Positions 1-8,568 are shown, counted from the first letter of the stretch. The stretch is DNA of 64,000 nt from Flavobacterium ajazii (GCF_010614725.1 NZ_JAAEHL010000008.1:124001-188000), one strand, 5' to 3'. Notes: generated by a model from the letters alone, not told the origin. Numbers and translations: made by a program.

Positions 1-475
1 TAATTTTTCCGACAATTTCATAAGTAGTATCAAACGTATCAAACCTTTTTGTTGTAATGGCAAAATCCAGTTTTTTGGCATCGACCAATGCAAACAGTTC
101 ATCATTTTCTGCGAAAGTAAAATCAATTAAATCAAATTTTGAAATTAGAAGATTTCCAACGCATTCAAAAAGGTGTTTAGAGATCCCAACAGAAATTAAA
201 CGATTTGCATCTTCTGCTTTCGCTCTAAAACTGGTTTCGACACTTTCGAGACGATCAAGTGCATCTATAATCAAATTATTCAGTAACTTAGCGTATTCTG
301 TTGGTTCAACACCTTTTGATTTTCGGTTAAATAATTTATTACCAACATGCGCTTCTAACATAGAAATTTGCTGACTAACCGCAGGCTGACTCATAAACAA
401 CTCTTTGGCGGCAACCGAAAAATTACCATTTTTATAAACCGCTTTAAATGTTCTGTACCATTCTAGATTTACCAT
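1..475 (-). CDS. LysR-family transcriptional regulator (N-terminal part, cut by window edge)
   Basis: The minus strand from the ATG at 475 reads without a stop to the edge, about 158 residues. The first 60 residues form a typical LysR winged helix-turn-helix: the protein starts MVNLEWYRTFKAVYKNGNFS, followed by the helix AAKELFMSQPAVSQQISMLE and the wing region GNKLFNRKSKGVEPT. The effector-binding domain begins after residue 90 and is incomplete. The gene is divergent from the DJ-1-like gene at 562 with an 86-nt spacer. LysR proteins often control a divergent neighbour, so this one may regulate that gene and itself; that is inference from layout. The effector cannot be told. The family call is firm. 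Confidence 0.9.
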   Translation of the reverse strand, partial: MVNLEWYRTFKAVYKNGNFSVAAKELFMSQPAVSQQISMLEAHVGNKLFNRKSKGVEPTEYAKLLNNLIIDALDRLESVETSFRAKAEDANRLISVGISKHLFECVGNLLISKFDLIDFTFAENDELFALVDAKKLDFAITTKRFDTFDTTYEIVGKI

Positions 476-494
476 GATATAATTTTATTTATAA

Positions 495-502
495 CAAACA
501 TA
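495..502 (-). promoter_or_regulatory. -7 promoter box of the LysR gene
   Basis: On the minus strand this reads TATGTTTG, a perfect match to the Bacteroidota TANNTTTG -7 element. It lies 19 nt upstream of the LysR ATG, so the leader would be only about a dozen bases. No clear -33 TTTG was found. Confidence 0.5.
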
Positions 503-536
503 GTTTATTTTATTTTTACTGATATCACTTAAGGCG

Positions 537-544
537 TAAATTTG
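537..544 (+). promoter_or_regulatory. -7 promoter box of the DJ-1/PfpI gene
   Basis: TAAATTTG matches TANNTTTG and lies 17 nt before the ATG at 562. It sits in the same 86-nt divergent spacer as the LysR -7 box, so a LysR dimer between them could touch both promoters. Confidence 0.5.
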
Positions 545-561
545 TTAAAAATTTTAATCTT

Positions 562-1323
562 ATGAAGAAAATAGCATTACTCGCAATAATTGCATTTACA
601 GCTGTAGGTACGTGTGCCTTTGCTCAAAAATCAAATAAAAAAGGAATGAAAAAAGTATTATTTGTTGTTACCAGCAACGATAAGCTGGGCAACACTGGAG
701 AAAAAACTGGGTTTTGGTCTGAAGAGTTTGCTGCTCCTTATTATGAATTGTTAGATCAGGGTGTAGAAATTGCAATTGCTTCTCCCCTTGGAGGACAACC
801 GCCAATTGATCCTAAAAGTGCTGATCCTTCTTCGGCAACTGAAGACACAAAACGTTTTGACACCGATAAAGTTTTACAGCAAAAATTAAAAAACACTTTA
901 AAACTTTCAACCGTTAATCAAAAAGATTACGATGCTGTTTTTTATCCGGGAGGTCATGGTCCGCTTTGGGATTTGGTTGAAGATAAAAATTCAATTGCTT
1001 TAATCGAATCTTTCTACACGCACAACAAACCGGTAGCTTTTGTATGTCACGCTCCTGCTGTTTTGAAAAATGTAAAAGTAAAAGGAGAGTATTTAGTAAA
1101 GGGTAAAAAAATAACCGGTTTTACGAATGCCGAGGAAGAAGCAGTTGGTTTAACGAAAGTGGTTCCGTTTTTATTAGAAGATGCCTTATCTGCAAACGGA
1201 GGAATTTTTTCGAAAGGGCCCAACTGGCAGCCTTATGCTGTAGCAGACGGACTTTTAATTACAGGTCAAAATCCGGCATCATCTAAATTGGTGGCTGGAA
1301 AATTGCTACAGAAATTGAATTAA
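562..1323 (+). CDS. Secreted DJ-1/PfpI (Hsp31-like) family protein
   Basis: 253 residues. Residues 1-21 look like a Sec signal peptide (MKKIALLAIIAFTAVGTCAF, then AQ), so the product is probably exported. The rest is a DJ-1/PfpI class I glutamine amidotransferase-like fold: a beta strand KVLFVVTSND, the FYPGGHGPLWDL loop at 127-138, and the nucleophile elbow FVCHAPAVL with Cys162 followed by His163. The GGHGPLWD loop resembles the Hsp31/YajL-type proteins, which act as chaperones, glyoxalases or deglycases; which of these applies here cannot be told. The divergent LysR gene suggests inducible expression, perhaps by reactive electrophiles (inference). The alcohol dehydrogenase downstream, possibly an aldehyde reductase, fits such a role. 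Confidence 0.85.
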   Translation: MKKIALLAIIAFTAVGTCAFAQKSNKKGMKKVLFVVTSNDKLGNTGEKTGFWSEEFAAPYYELLDQGVEIAIASPLGGQPPIDPKSADPSSATEDTKRFDTDKVLQQKLKNTLKLSTVNQKDYDAVFYPGGHGPLWDLVEDKNSIALIESFYTHNKPVAFVCHAPAVLKNVKVKGEYLVKGKKITGFTNAEEEAVGLTKVVPFLLEDALSANGGIFSKGPNWQPYAVADGLLITGQNPASSKLVAGKLLQKLN

Positions 1324-1325
1324 GA

Positions 1326-1455
1326 GGTGCTAAGTTTCTGAGTTGCTAAGGGACTAAGATTTCTTTTAGCAACTTAGACTTTATTAAAAAATTAAAAGAA
1401 TAAAATTAACCCGATGCTAAGAAAAACTTAGAATCTTAGTAGCTTAGCATCTTAG
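1326..1455. repeat. Intergenic palindromic repeat built on ctaag/cttag
   Basis: The spacer is filled with copies of gctaag and cttag. It contains two perfect inverted repeats: agttgct at 1341-1347 with agcaact at 1368-1374, and gatgctaag at 1413-1421 with cttagcatc at 1443-1451. It has no coding potential. The same architecture with other words recurs in many spacers of this window. Confidence 0.7.
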
Positions 1456-1469
1456 AACCTAAAAAAAAA

Positions 1470-2627
1470 ATGCTAAACTTTGAATTATATAATCCGACAA
1501 ATTTAGTTTTCGGAAAAGGACAAATTGAAAAACTTTCAACTCTGGTTCCAAAAGATGCCAAAATTCTTTTGGCTTACGGAGGTGGAAGTATCTTTAAAAA
1601 CGGTATTTACGATCAAGTAATCGCTAACTTAAAAGGTTTTGAAATTGTTGAATTTGGCGGAATTGAGCCGAATCCAAGATTCGAAACTTTGATAAAAGCC
1701 GTTGATGTGATCAAAGCAGAAAAAATCGATTTTATTCTCGCAGTAGGAGGTGGATCTGTAATTGATGGTGTGAAATTTATTTCGGCTGCGGTTAATTTTG
1801 AAGGAAATCCAATTGATATTCTTCAAAAGAGAATTTTAATTAAAGAAAATGCAATGCCTTTCGGAACTGTTTTAACTCTTCCTGCAACGGGAAGCGAAAT
1901 GAATTCAGGATATGTGGTAACGATTGAAGCGACTCAGGAAAAACTATCTTCAGGAGGAAGTGCTTTGTTTCCGAAATTTTCAATCTGTGATCCAACTGTT
2001 ATTGCTTCTTTACCAAAAAGACAAATCGAAAATGGTGTTGTAGATGCTTTCACACACGTGATGGAGCAGTATTTAACCTATCCGCACGATGCTTTCCTTC
2101 AGGATAGAATTGCAGAAGGAATTTTGCAGACTTTGATTGAAATTGGTCCCGGAGTGGTTCAAAATCCAACCAATTATACTTTGGCATCCAACTTTATGTG
2201 GAGCTGTACGATGGCTTTAAACGGATTAATTCAAAAAGGGGTTCCGAGCGACTGGGCAACTCACATGATTGGTCACGAATTAACAGCTTTGTATGAAATT
2301 GACCACGCCAGAACTTTGGCTATTATTGGCCCAAGTTTGTATACAATAATGTTCGAAACTAAAAAAGGAAAACTGGCTCAGTACGGAAGACGTATTTTTA
2401 ATCTTTCCGGTTCTGATGAAGTAGTGGCAAAAGAAGCCATCAACAAGACCGTTGAGTTTTTCCATACGATGGGAATGGATACCAAACTTTCTCAATACAC
2501 AAGCGATTACGACAAAACAGCAGAGTTTATTGTAGACCGTTTTGAAGAAAGAGGATGGAAAGGTTTAGGAGAAAATCAACTGGTAACTCTGGATAAAGTA
2601 AAATCTATCGTAGAAATGAGTTATTAA
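1470..2627 (+). CDS. Iron-containing alcohol dehydrogenase, YqhD/butanol dehydrogenase type
   Basis: 385 residues, the full length of the family. These are cytosolic NAD(P)H-dependent reductases of aldehydes. The cofactor loop GGGSVIDGVKF is at 93-103. The metal ligands line up with those of E. coli YqhD by spacing: Asp192, His196 (VVDAFTHVMEQ), His265 (DWATHMIGHE) and His279 (EIDHARTLAI). YqhD detoxifies short-chain aldehydes, including those from lipid peroxidation. That makes a functional link to the upstream DJ-1-type protein plausible, although the two genes are separated by a repeat-filled spacer. Whether it is annotated as butanol dehydrogenase or as aldehyde reductase, the substrate is not proven. 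Confidence 0.9.
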   Translation: MLNFELYNPTNLVFGKGQIEKLSTLVPKDAKILLAYGGGSIFKNGIYDQVIANLKGFEIVEFGGIEPNPRFETLIKAVDVIKAEKIDFILAVGGGSVIDGVKFISAAVNFEGNPIDILQKRILIKENAMPFGTVLTLPATGSEMNSGYVVTIEATQEKLSSGGSALFPKFSICDPTVIASLPKRQIENGVVDAFTHVMEQYLTYPHDAFLQDRIAEGILQTLIEIGPGVVQNPTNYTLASNFMWSCTMALNGLIQKGVPSDWATHMIGHELTALYEIDHARTLAIIGPSLYTIMFETKKGKLAQYGRRIFNLSGSDEVVAKEAINKTVEFFHTMGMDTKLSQYTSDYDKTAEFIVDRFEERGWKGLGENQLVTLDKVKSIVEMSY

Positions 2628-2633
2628 TAGAAT

Positions 2634-2717
2634 AAATTCCAAAGTTTTTTAAAGTTCCAAATTCTAATAATCTTGTGTTATTGGTTTTTGGGATTTTTTA
2701 TTTGGAATTTAGGAATT
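2634..2717. repeat. Intergenic palindromic repeat built on attccaa
   Basis: Aattccaaa at 2635-2643 and tttggaatt at 2701-2709 form a perfect 9-bp inverted repeat around about 57 nt. Further imperfect copies of the word lie inside the arms. It begins just after the alcohol dehydrogenase stop. Similar elements lie at 8592-8720 and 29058-29101. Confidence 0.65.
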
Positions 2718-2728
2718 GACATTTAAAC

Positions 2729-2769
2729 AAAAAGGCGCTCTTAAAATTTTTTAGGAACGCCTTTTTAAA
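2729..2769 (+). terminator. Rho-independent terminator after the alcohol dehydrogenase
   Basis: Stem aaaaaggcg (2729-2737) pairs with cgccttttt (2758-2766). It has an A-tract before and a T-tract after, so it could work on both strands. The remaining sequence up to gpsA, 2770-2944, is AT-rich and I see nothing else in it. Confidence 0.8.
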
Positions 2770-2944
2770 ATACTAAAACAAAACTAACTAACTCAAGTCT
2801 TACTAAATTCATTTAATAATCTAATTAATAATAGGTTACAACGCAACTGTTTGTTTTTTATTATATGAAGAAGAAAATATTTTTTAATTTTTTTGAAATT
2901 CTTTAAAAAGTCTTGTATTTAAAAGCTGTTTTTAAAATTCTTAA

Positions 2945-2984
2945 ATCACATTTTGTGATATTACTGCATTATTAAGTACTTTTG
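2945..2984 (+). promoter_or_regulatory. gpsA promoter with overlapping dyad operator candidate
   Basis: TTTG at 2952-2955 and TACTTTTG at 2977-2984 are 21 nt apart, a good Bacteroidota promoter. It lies 18 nt before the ATG at 3003. The -33 box is embedded in a perfect dyad ATCACA-ttt-TGTGAT (2945-2959), a plausible operator because it covers the -33 element. Confidence 0.65.
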
Positions 2985-3002
2985 CTTTAAATTATCTGAA
3001 TA

Positions 3003-3998
3003 ATGAGTCAAAATTTAAAATTTGCAGTAATTGGTGGTGGGAGCTGGGCAACAGCTATTGCAAAAATGTTATGTGTGAATCTGGATGAAATTTCGTGGTA
3101 CATGCGAAATGATGCTGCGATAGAGCACCTTTTAAAATACAAGCATAATCCAAATTATTTAAGTTCAGTAGAGTTTGATACCAATAAACTCAAATTAACC
3201 AACAATATAAACGAAGCAGTTGAATATGCAGATTATTTAATTTTTGCGATTCCTTCCGCTTTTTTAAATGCAGAATTAGAGCAGTTAACTGTTTCTTTAG
3301 AAAATAAAATTATCTTTTCAGCTATTAAGGGAATTGTTCCTGAAACGAGTTTGATCGTTGGAGAACATTTTCATATTCAATATGATATTCCATACTACAA
3401 TATTGGTGTTATTACAGGACCTTGTCATGCTGAAGAAGTTGCTTTGGAGCGACTTTCATACTTAACGATTGCATGTGGTGATCCGGAAAAAGCATGTATG
3501 GTTGCGAAATCCTTATCCAGTAATTATATAAAAGCTAAAATTTCAGACGACATCATCGGAACAGAATATGCTGCAATGCTGAAAAATATTTATGCGATAG
3601 CTGCGGGAATTGCGCATGGTCTTGGGTATGGCGATAATTTTCAGTCTGTATTGATGAGCAACGCAATCCGTGAGATGCGAAAATTTATCAAGAAAGTACA
3701 CAGAATGAAACGAAACATCAATGACTCTGCATATTTAGGAGATTTATTGGTAACAGGATATTCAGTATTTTCAAGAAACCGAATGTTCGGTAATATGATT
3801 GGAAAAGGTTATACCGTAAAAAGCGCCATGATGGAGATGAGTATGGTTGCTGAAGGTTATTACGCTGCTAAAAGTGCTTATAAATTAAATCAGGGCTATG
3901 GTGCTAAAACGCCAATTATTGATGCAGTGTATGCTGTTTTATATGAAGGTAAAAACGCAAAAACTGTATTTAAAAAGCTAACAGAATCTTTAGATTAA
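3003..3998 (+). CDS. gpsA: Glycerol-3-phosphate dehydrogenase [NAD(P)+]
   Basis: 331 residues. It reduces dihydroxyacetone phosphate to sn-glycerol 3-phosphate in the cytosol, the entry point for phospholipid synthesis. The Rossmann loop FAVIGGGSWATAIAK is at 7-21. ITGPCHAEEVA (137-147) corresponds to the family's GPS/GPx-A-E substrate loop. The catalytic lysine is Lys194 in AAMLKNIYAIAAGIAHGLGY. The gene stands alone, flanked by terminators on both sides, and has its own promoter with an overlapping dyad. Confidence 0.95.
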   Translation: MSQNLKFAVIGGGSWATAIAKMLCVNLDEISWYMRNDAAIEHLLKYKHNPNYLSSVEFDTNKLKLTNNINEAVEYADYLIFAIPSAFLNAELEQLTVSLENKIIFSAIKGIVPETSLIVGEHFHIQYDIPYYNIGVITGPCHAEEVALERLSYLTIACGDPEKACMVAKSLSSNYIKAKISDDIIGTEYAAMLKNIYAIAAGIAHGLGYGDNFQSVLMSNAIREMRKFIKKVHRMKRNINDSAYLGDLLVTGYSVFSRNRMFGNMIGKGYTVKSAMMEMSMVAEGYYAAKSAYKLNQGYGAKTPIIDAVYAVLYEGKNAKTVFKKLTESLD

Positions 3999-4017
3999 GA
4001 TATAAATTCAATACATA

Positions 4018-4057
4018 AAAAAAGAGTCCGTTGCTGTATAGAAACGGACTCTTTTTT
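4018..4057. terminator. Bidirectional terminator between gpsA and batE
   Basis: A 15-bp perfect stem, 4018-4032 paired with 4043-4057 (core agagtccgtt / aacggactct), has an A-tract on the left and a T-tract on the right. It serves gpsA on the plus strand and the Bat operon, ending at 4071, on the minus strand. Confidence 0.9.
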
Positions 4058-4070
4058 ATATATGATTTAT

Positions 4071-4817
4071 TTATTTTACTTCTTTGATGGCAGAGGCATC
4101 AATCCAGCCTTCGGTACCATCTGTCAATTCGATTTTTTTCCAATTTTCAAGGCTTTCGGTTACGTAAACTTTTGCGCCTTCGTGTAATAAGAAAATGCCA
4201 GAAGCTGCCTTTTGAGGTTCGCTTCGCACTTCTGTCATTTCAGCAAAAACTATAGCAGGGCGGTCATTATCGTAATGTCCTTTTTCAGACATTCCCGCTG
4301 AAGCACTTAATAATAAAGCAAATAATAATACAATCATTCCGATAAAATAAATCCTTTTCGAAAGTGTAAGCTGTGAAAAATAATAACCAATAAAGCTAAG
4401 CAGAAATGCAAATGCAATTCCTACCGAAATCCATGCCCAGGTATTGTAATTAAAAATGCCTGTAAAATTCTGAATCAGTTTTGCAAAACCAACTTTTGGA
4501 ACTTCCTTAATTTCGTCAATAGTTAGCTTTTTGGCAAATTTCAGGTTGTTCAAAGTTTCGGGATCATGTGGTTTAAGTACGAGTGCTTTTTCATAATTAT
4601 AAATAGAAAGAGCTACTTTATTAAGTTTATAATAACAATTTCCTAAGTTAAAATACAATTCAGCCGAATGTTGTTTGTCTTCTTTAACAATGCTTTCATA
4701 AACCTGAGCAGCCTGCTGATATTGTCCCTTCTGATATAAAGCATTTCCTTTTTCAAAGCTGCCCTGAGCAAAGAAAACCTGTGTGATTAATAAAAAGAGA
4801 TATACTATATTTTTCAT
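4071..4817 (-). CDS. batE: BatE: TPR and SH3 domain membrane protein
   Basis: 248 residues from the ATG at 4817. An upstream in-frame ATG at 4847 would put ten charged residues ahead of the signal peptide, so the later start is preferred. A signal peptide (MKNIVYLFLLITQVFFAQ) is followed by TPR repeats, with YFNLGNCYYKLNKVALSIYN typical. Two membrane helices follow near residues 125-150 and 155-175. The C-terminal domain is bacterial SH3-like, ending in LTDGTEGWIDASAIKEV. BatE is the last gene of the Bacteroides aerotolerance operon and is thought to form a periplasmic complex with BatC and BatD. The gene lies 44 nt after batD. Confidence 0.85.
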   Translation of the reverse strand: MKNIVYLFLLITQVFFAQGSFEKGNALYQKGQYQQAAQVYESIVKEDKQHSAELYFNLGNCYYKLNKVALSIYNYEKALVLKPHDPETLNNLKFAKKLTIDEIKEVPKVGFAKLIQNFTGIFNYNTWAWISVGIAFAFLLSFIGYYFSQLTLSKRIYFIGMIVLLFALLLSASAGMSEKGHYDNDRPAIVFAEMTEVRSEPQKAASGIFLLHEGAKVYVTESLENWKKIELTDGTEGWIDASAIKEVK

Positions 4818-4861
4818 TTTCGTGGTTTGTAAATTTAACCTTCGCAAACTTGCGGCTGAGT

Positions 4862-6613
4862 TTAAACAATTTGTTTTTCTAATTCTGAGATAATCAAAAC
4901 AGCTTTGTCATAATCCTGTTGGATAGAAGCACTTGATGCAGGTGCATAACGGGCAAATTCACAGTTTTCGGTCAGATTAATAAAACTCTGAACTGTTTCA
5001 GGATTCGCATTTCTTGATAACAGCAATTCGCGGATATTGTCTTTGCTCATTTCTGATGTTTCAATATGTAATTTGGCTTTCAGGAAATTATGCATTGCTT
5101 TTTCCAGTGCAATATAAAATGGTTCTTTATTGTTAAGCTGTTTTTTGGCTTCAGATAAATATTTTTTCGCCAGTTTATTATTCATTTTAATTCGGTTACC
5201 TGTAACATCACTGTCAATTGCCTCTTTTTTCTTCTTGGCAATAATAATAATCGGTAAAATCACGAAAGGCAATAATAATAAGCTGTAATATAAATCAGAG
5301 CCATAGAAATCATCTTTTACTGTCGAAACTAAAACAGTTTTTGGCTTAATGTATTTAAACTGTTCTGATTTCGTGATTACATTTTTCGATGCATTGTTGG
5401 ATCCAGCAGCTTCAGCCTGAACAGGGCCATCTAAGACATCAATCATAATTTCAGGAGAAGTTATGGTTTTATAACTTCCTGAATTTAAATCGAAATAAGA
5501 GAATTCCATCGGTTTTATAGCATACTTTCCTTTGAATTGAGGTATAATGGTATACTTGTCTGAAATTTTTCCAGACATGCCGGCAAGTGATGTATTTACT
5601 TGTTCGTCATGAACAGGGTCATACATTTCTAATGCATTTGGTACAACAGGTTTTGGCAATGTAAACAATTTCATGTTGCCAGTTCCTGCTGCACTAACAA
5701 TTAAATCAAGGCTTTCTCCGCTTTTTAAAGTAGTTTTTGAAGGGGTTACTTTGAAATCAAATTTACCAACTGCTCCAGTAAAACCAATAGGTTTATTTGC
5801 TTCCGGAAGTGCTTTTACATTAATTGTTTTGGCGCCTGCAGAAACTGTTTTGTTTCCGTCATCAAATACAATCTGACCAAACATATTACGACCTCTCGGT
5901 ATCTGAACACCTATGTCTAAAGAAAGTGGTTCAATAGTGAGATTCCCTGATTTTTGAGGGTATAAAATTGTTTTTTTAAGCACAACAAAATAACAACGTT
6001 CCCCTTTGAATATTCCTTCTTCAACCTGTAGTTGTTTGATGTCAATGTTCTGATTCCAGAAGTCTTTGTATTTTGGTTTTGCAAGTTCTTTAAAACCGGT
6101 TACATTAATACCATTGAAATACAATTTATAAACAACCGTTATAGGCTGATTTATATAAGGATTTGTTTTTGAAATCTCTGCTACAAGATTCAGAACCTCA
6201 TTTCCACCTCCTTGCTGTTGTTGCTGATAATTAGGATCTCTTTCCTGAGCTACGGCATTGGTAACGGTTATTTTTATAGGAGAGGTTTTGTAAACCTGGC
6301 CGTTGTATTCAATTGAAGCCTGTTTAATTGTAAAAGTTCCTTTTTGATTAGGTAACAAAAAGTAGGAGTATATTTTTTGGAATGAGCTGCGTCCGTTAAC
6401 CCATGACTGACTTATCTGCTGGCTTGGTCCGGCTACAATCCTGAAACCGTCAAACGAAGGCTGATCGAAGTTATCTCCATCAACATTCATGATAAAGTCA
6501 ATACGAAGTCTTTCATTAACCCCAAGTGTATTCTTGCTTACTCTGGCTTCAAACTGAACCTGAGCCATAAGCCCCTGAAAAGTAAATAGTAATAGAATTA
6601 AATATCTTTTCAT
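4862..6613 (-). CDS. batD: BatD family membrane-anchored periplasmic protein
   Basis: 583 residues. A signal peptide (about 1-17, ending in MAQ) leads into a large periplasmic region of beta-sandwich repeats, with phrases typical of BatD such as VQFEARVSKNTLGVNERLRI and a later FDFKVTPSKTTLKSGESLDL. A Gln-rich linker lies near residue 133. A membrane helix near 443-460 (YYSLLLLPFVILPIIIIAKK) is followed by an alpha-helical cytoplasmic tail. Bat proteins were linked to aerotolerance in Bacteroides fragilis and to stress survival in Leptospira and Francisella. The molecular function is unknown. It lies between batC and batE, as usual. Confidence 0.88.
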   Translation of the reverse strand: MKRYLILLLFTFQGLMAQVQFEARVSKNTLGVNERLRIDFIMNVDGDNFDQPSFDGFRIVAGPSQQISQSWVNGRSSFQKIYSYFLLPNQKGTFTIKQASIEYNGQVYKTSPIKITVTNAVAQERDPNYQQQQQGGGNEVLNLVAEISKTNPYINQPITVVYKLYFNGINVTGFKELAKPKYKDFWNQNIDIKQLQVEEGIFKGERCYFVVLKKTILYPQKSGNLTIEPLSLDIGVQIPRGRNMFGQIVFDDGNKTVSAGAKTINVKALPEANKPIGFTGAVGKFDFKVTPSKTTLKSGESLDLIVSAAGTGNMKLFTLPKPVVPNALEMYDPVHDEQVNTSLAGMSGKISDKYTIIPQFKGKYAIKPMEFSYFDLNSGSYKTITSPEIMIDVLDGPVQAEAAGSNNASKNVITKSEQFKYIKPKTVLVSTVKDDFYGSDLYYSLLLLPFVILPIIIIAKKKKEAIDSDVTGNRIKMNNKLAKKYLSEAKKQLNNKEPFYIALEKAMHNFLKAKLHIETSEMSKDNIRELLLSRNANPETVQSFINLTENCEFARYAPASSASIQQDYDKAVLIISELEKQIV

Positions 6614-6711
6614 TACTTGTTTAATCGTTTGTTTAAATCTTTTTTAGTTAAAAAATATATCCTTTTTTGTCCGGTTAAATGGATTCCAAACCTCCATTTA
6701 GGACGATAATT

Positions 6712-7491
6712 TTACCAGTCTTTTTCTGCTTTTCTAGGGCTTCCTTTTACTTTTTGTGCATTTACCTTGTCCTGAATTTTCTTTTCTTCATTATTTACAG
6801 CATCGAGTAAATTTTGGACACGATCTTTTGAAATTCCGCCCGGCATAGGTTTTGGCTCTCCGTTATTGTTTGATTTATCATCTTTTTTCGGATCGTTTTT
6901 ACCGTCTTTTTTGTCTTTGTCCTTATCGCCTTTGTCGTCTTTCTTCTGATCGTCTTTCCCGTCTTTTTTATCTTTATCCTTATTGTCGCCGTCCTTTTTC
7001 TGGTCGTCTTTTTTGTCGTCCTTTTTATCCTTGTTCTTGTCTTTGTTTTTATCGTTTTTAGGAGGATTCTCTTTTAGTTTTTGTTTGGCCAAAGCATAAT
7101 TATAACGTGTCTCATCATCTGCAGGATCATTACGCAGTGCATTTTTATAAGCTTCAACAGCTTGCGAATAATCTTTCTCTTTCATAAGTACGTTTCCTAA
7201 ATTATGAAAAGCTTTGTGTTTCTCAGGTCTGGTTTTGGCATTTTTAATCGCTTTTGCATAAGCATATTTTGCCTCTGATATCTGATTTTGTTTGTAAATA
7301 GTATTTCCTAAATTATACGAAGCAGTAGCTTTTTTAGGGAATTTTGATTGTGAAATCCTATAATCTGCCTCAGCATCAACAAATTTATTCTGTTTATATT
7401 CTTCATTGGCTTGAGGCAATGTTTTATCTTTTTCCTGGGCACTAATTGCCAAAGAAAAGCTTAGTAAAATATAAAGAAGTAAATTTTTCAT
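6712..7491 (-). CDS. batC: BatC: secreted TPR protein with Lys/Asp-rich tail
   Basis: 259 residues. The signal peptide is MKNLLLYILLSFSLAISAQ. TPR repeats cover residues 25-140; ASYNLGNTIYKQNQISEAKY and HNLGNVLMKEKDYSQAVEAY are two clear units. Residues 145-207 (DNA 6871-7059) are almost only Lys, Asp and Asn, with near-repeats of DKDKKDGKDDQKKDD. Such a highly charged tract is probably unstructured and at DNA level is an imperfect tandem repeat, so its length may vary between strains. It is cotranscribed with batB (42-nt gap) and batD. TPR Bat proteins are expected to mediate assembly of the periplasmic Bat complex. Confidence 0.85.
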   Translation of the reverse strand: MKNLLLYILLSFSLAISAQEKDKTLPQANEEYKQNKFVDAEADYRISQSKFPKKATASYNLGNTIYKQNQISEAKYAYAKAIKNAKTRPEKHKAFHNLGNVLMKEKDYSQAVEAYKNALRNDPADDETRYNYALAKQKLKENPPKNDKNKDKNKDKKDDKKDDQKKDGDNKDKDKKDGKDDQKKDDKGDKDKDKKDGKNDPKKDDKSNNNGEPKPMPGGISKDRVQNLLDAVNNEEKKIQDKVNAQKVKGSPRKAEKDW

Positions 7492-7533
7492 TCTGTTTTT
7501 TTATTTTTTGTTTCCGTAATTTATCCGAAACAA

Positions 7534-8568
7534 TTATTTCTTTTCGTTAAATAAATTCAACTCGTTTATCCAGTTTGTTTTTCTTTCCAGAAGGAAAATA
7601 TCCAAAAACAACAGTAGGAAGGCAAAACCTAAAAACCACTGAAATTGAGATTGAAATTCGGCCATTTGTGTAGCTTCAAATTCTGTTTTCTGAATATTAT
7701 TTAAAGCATTCTTTACGTATTCCAGAACTTCTTTTGTGCTTCCTCCGTAAACATACCCGCCTTTGGTTGCTTTTGCAATTGCTTTTAAACCTTCCTGATT
7801 TAATTTGGTAATAACAGTTTCACCGTTTTGATCCTGCTGATAGCTTCTGATTACACCATTTTCTTTTAACGGAATTGTAGCTCCTTTTTCTGTCCCAATA
7901 CCAATAGTAATGATTTTCATTCCAATTTTATTGGCTTCTTCTGCTGCGATTTCAGCTCCTTCTGAGTGGTCTTCACCATCAGAAATCAGGATTAACAGTT
8001 TACTCGTTTTGCTTTTTTCATCAAAATAAGTTGCTGATAATTTTATTGCTTCGTCAAGTGAGGTTCCCTGCGATGATACCATTCCGGGATTCATGCTCTG
8101 AAGGAACATTTTGGCAACACTGTAATCTGTTGTAATCGGTAAAACCGGAAAAGCACTTCCGGCATAAGCAACAATTCCAATCCTGTCGCTTCCTAACTGA
8201 TTGATGATTTGAGAAACCAACTGTTTGCTTTTTTCCAAACGGCTTGGCGCCACATCTTCTGCAAGCATACTTTTTGAAACGTCAACAGCAAAAACAATAT
8301 CAATTCCTTCACGCTTCACGGTTTCCATTTTAGTTCCAATTTTTGGATTTACCAAAGCTATAATCAGACAGGTTATGCCCAAAAGAAACACAATTAATTT
8401 TAAGACTGGTTTAAAAACAGAGCGTTCAGGGCTTAGTTTTTTTACCATTTCCAAATCACCAAACTCACGTTGTTTTTTTCTTTTCCAATATAGATTAAAA
8501 AGAAAAATACATACCACAATCGGGATGAGAAATAATAGATATAAATATTTTTTTTCGTCTAGTTCCAT
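7534..8568 (-). CDS. batB: BatB: membrane-anchored von Willebrand factor A protein
   Basis: 344 residues from the ATG at 8568. A TTG 18 nt further upstream is possible but less likely, because the ATG gives the usual MELDEKKYLYLLFLIPIVV. There are two N-terminal membrane helices and a VWA domain with the MIDAS motif DVSKSM (Asp96, Ser98, Ser100). The next MIDAS threonine is in SSQGTSLDEA and the ISDGEDHSEG loop holds the MIDAS aspartate. A C-terminal membrane helix is FQWFLGFAFLLLFLDIFLL. It pairs with BatA upstream, and MoxR AAA+ proteins commonly act on VWA partners of this kind. The gap to batA is long (167 nt) and repeat-filled. Confidence 0.9.
   Translation of the reverse strand: MELDEKKYLYLLFLIPIVVCIFLFNLYWKRKKQREFGDLEMVKKLSPERSVFKPVLKLIVFLLGITCLIIALVNPKIGTKMETVKREGIDIVFAVDVSKSMLAEDVAPSRLEKSKQLVSQIINQLGSDRIGIVAYAGSAFPVLPITTDYSVAKMFLQSMNPGMVSSQGTSLDEAIKLSATYFDEKSKTSKLLILISDGEDHSEGAEIAAEEANKIGMKIITIGIGTEKGATIPLKENGVIRSYQQDQNGETVITKLNQEGLKAIAKATKGGYVYGGSTKEVLEYVKNALNNIQKTEFEATQMAEFQSQFQWFLGFAFLLLFLDIFLLERKTNWINELNLFNEKK

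Noticed and set aside
57..374. Plus-strand reading frame of 105 codons
   Set aside because: It is antisense to the LysR gene, has no family motif, and the LysR frame is convincing.
6852..7061. Plus-strand frame with Arg, Cys and Phe-rich product
   Set aside because: It is the antisense of the Lys/Asp tract of batC; its composition follows from the repeat.
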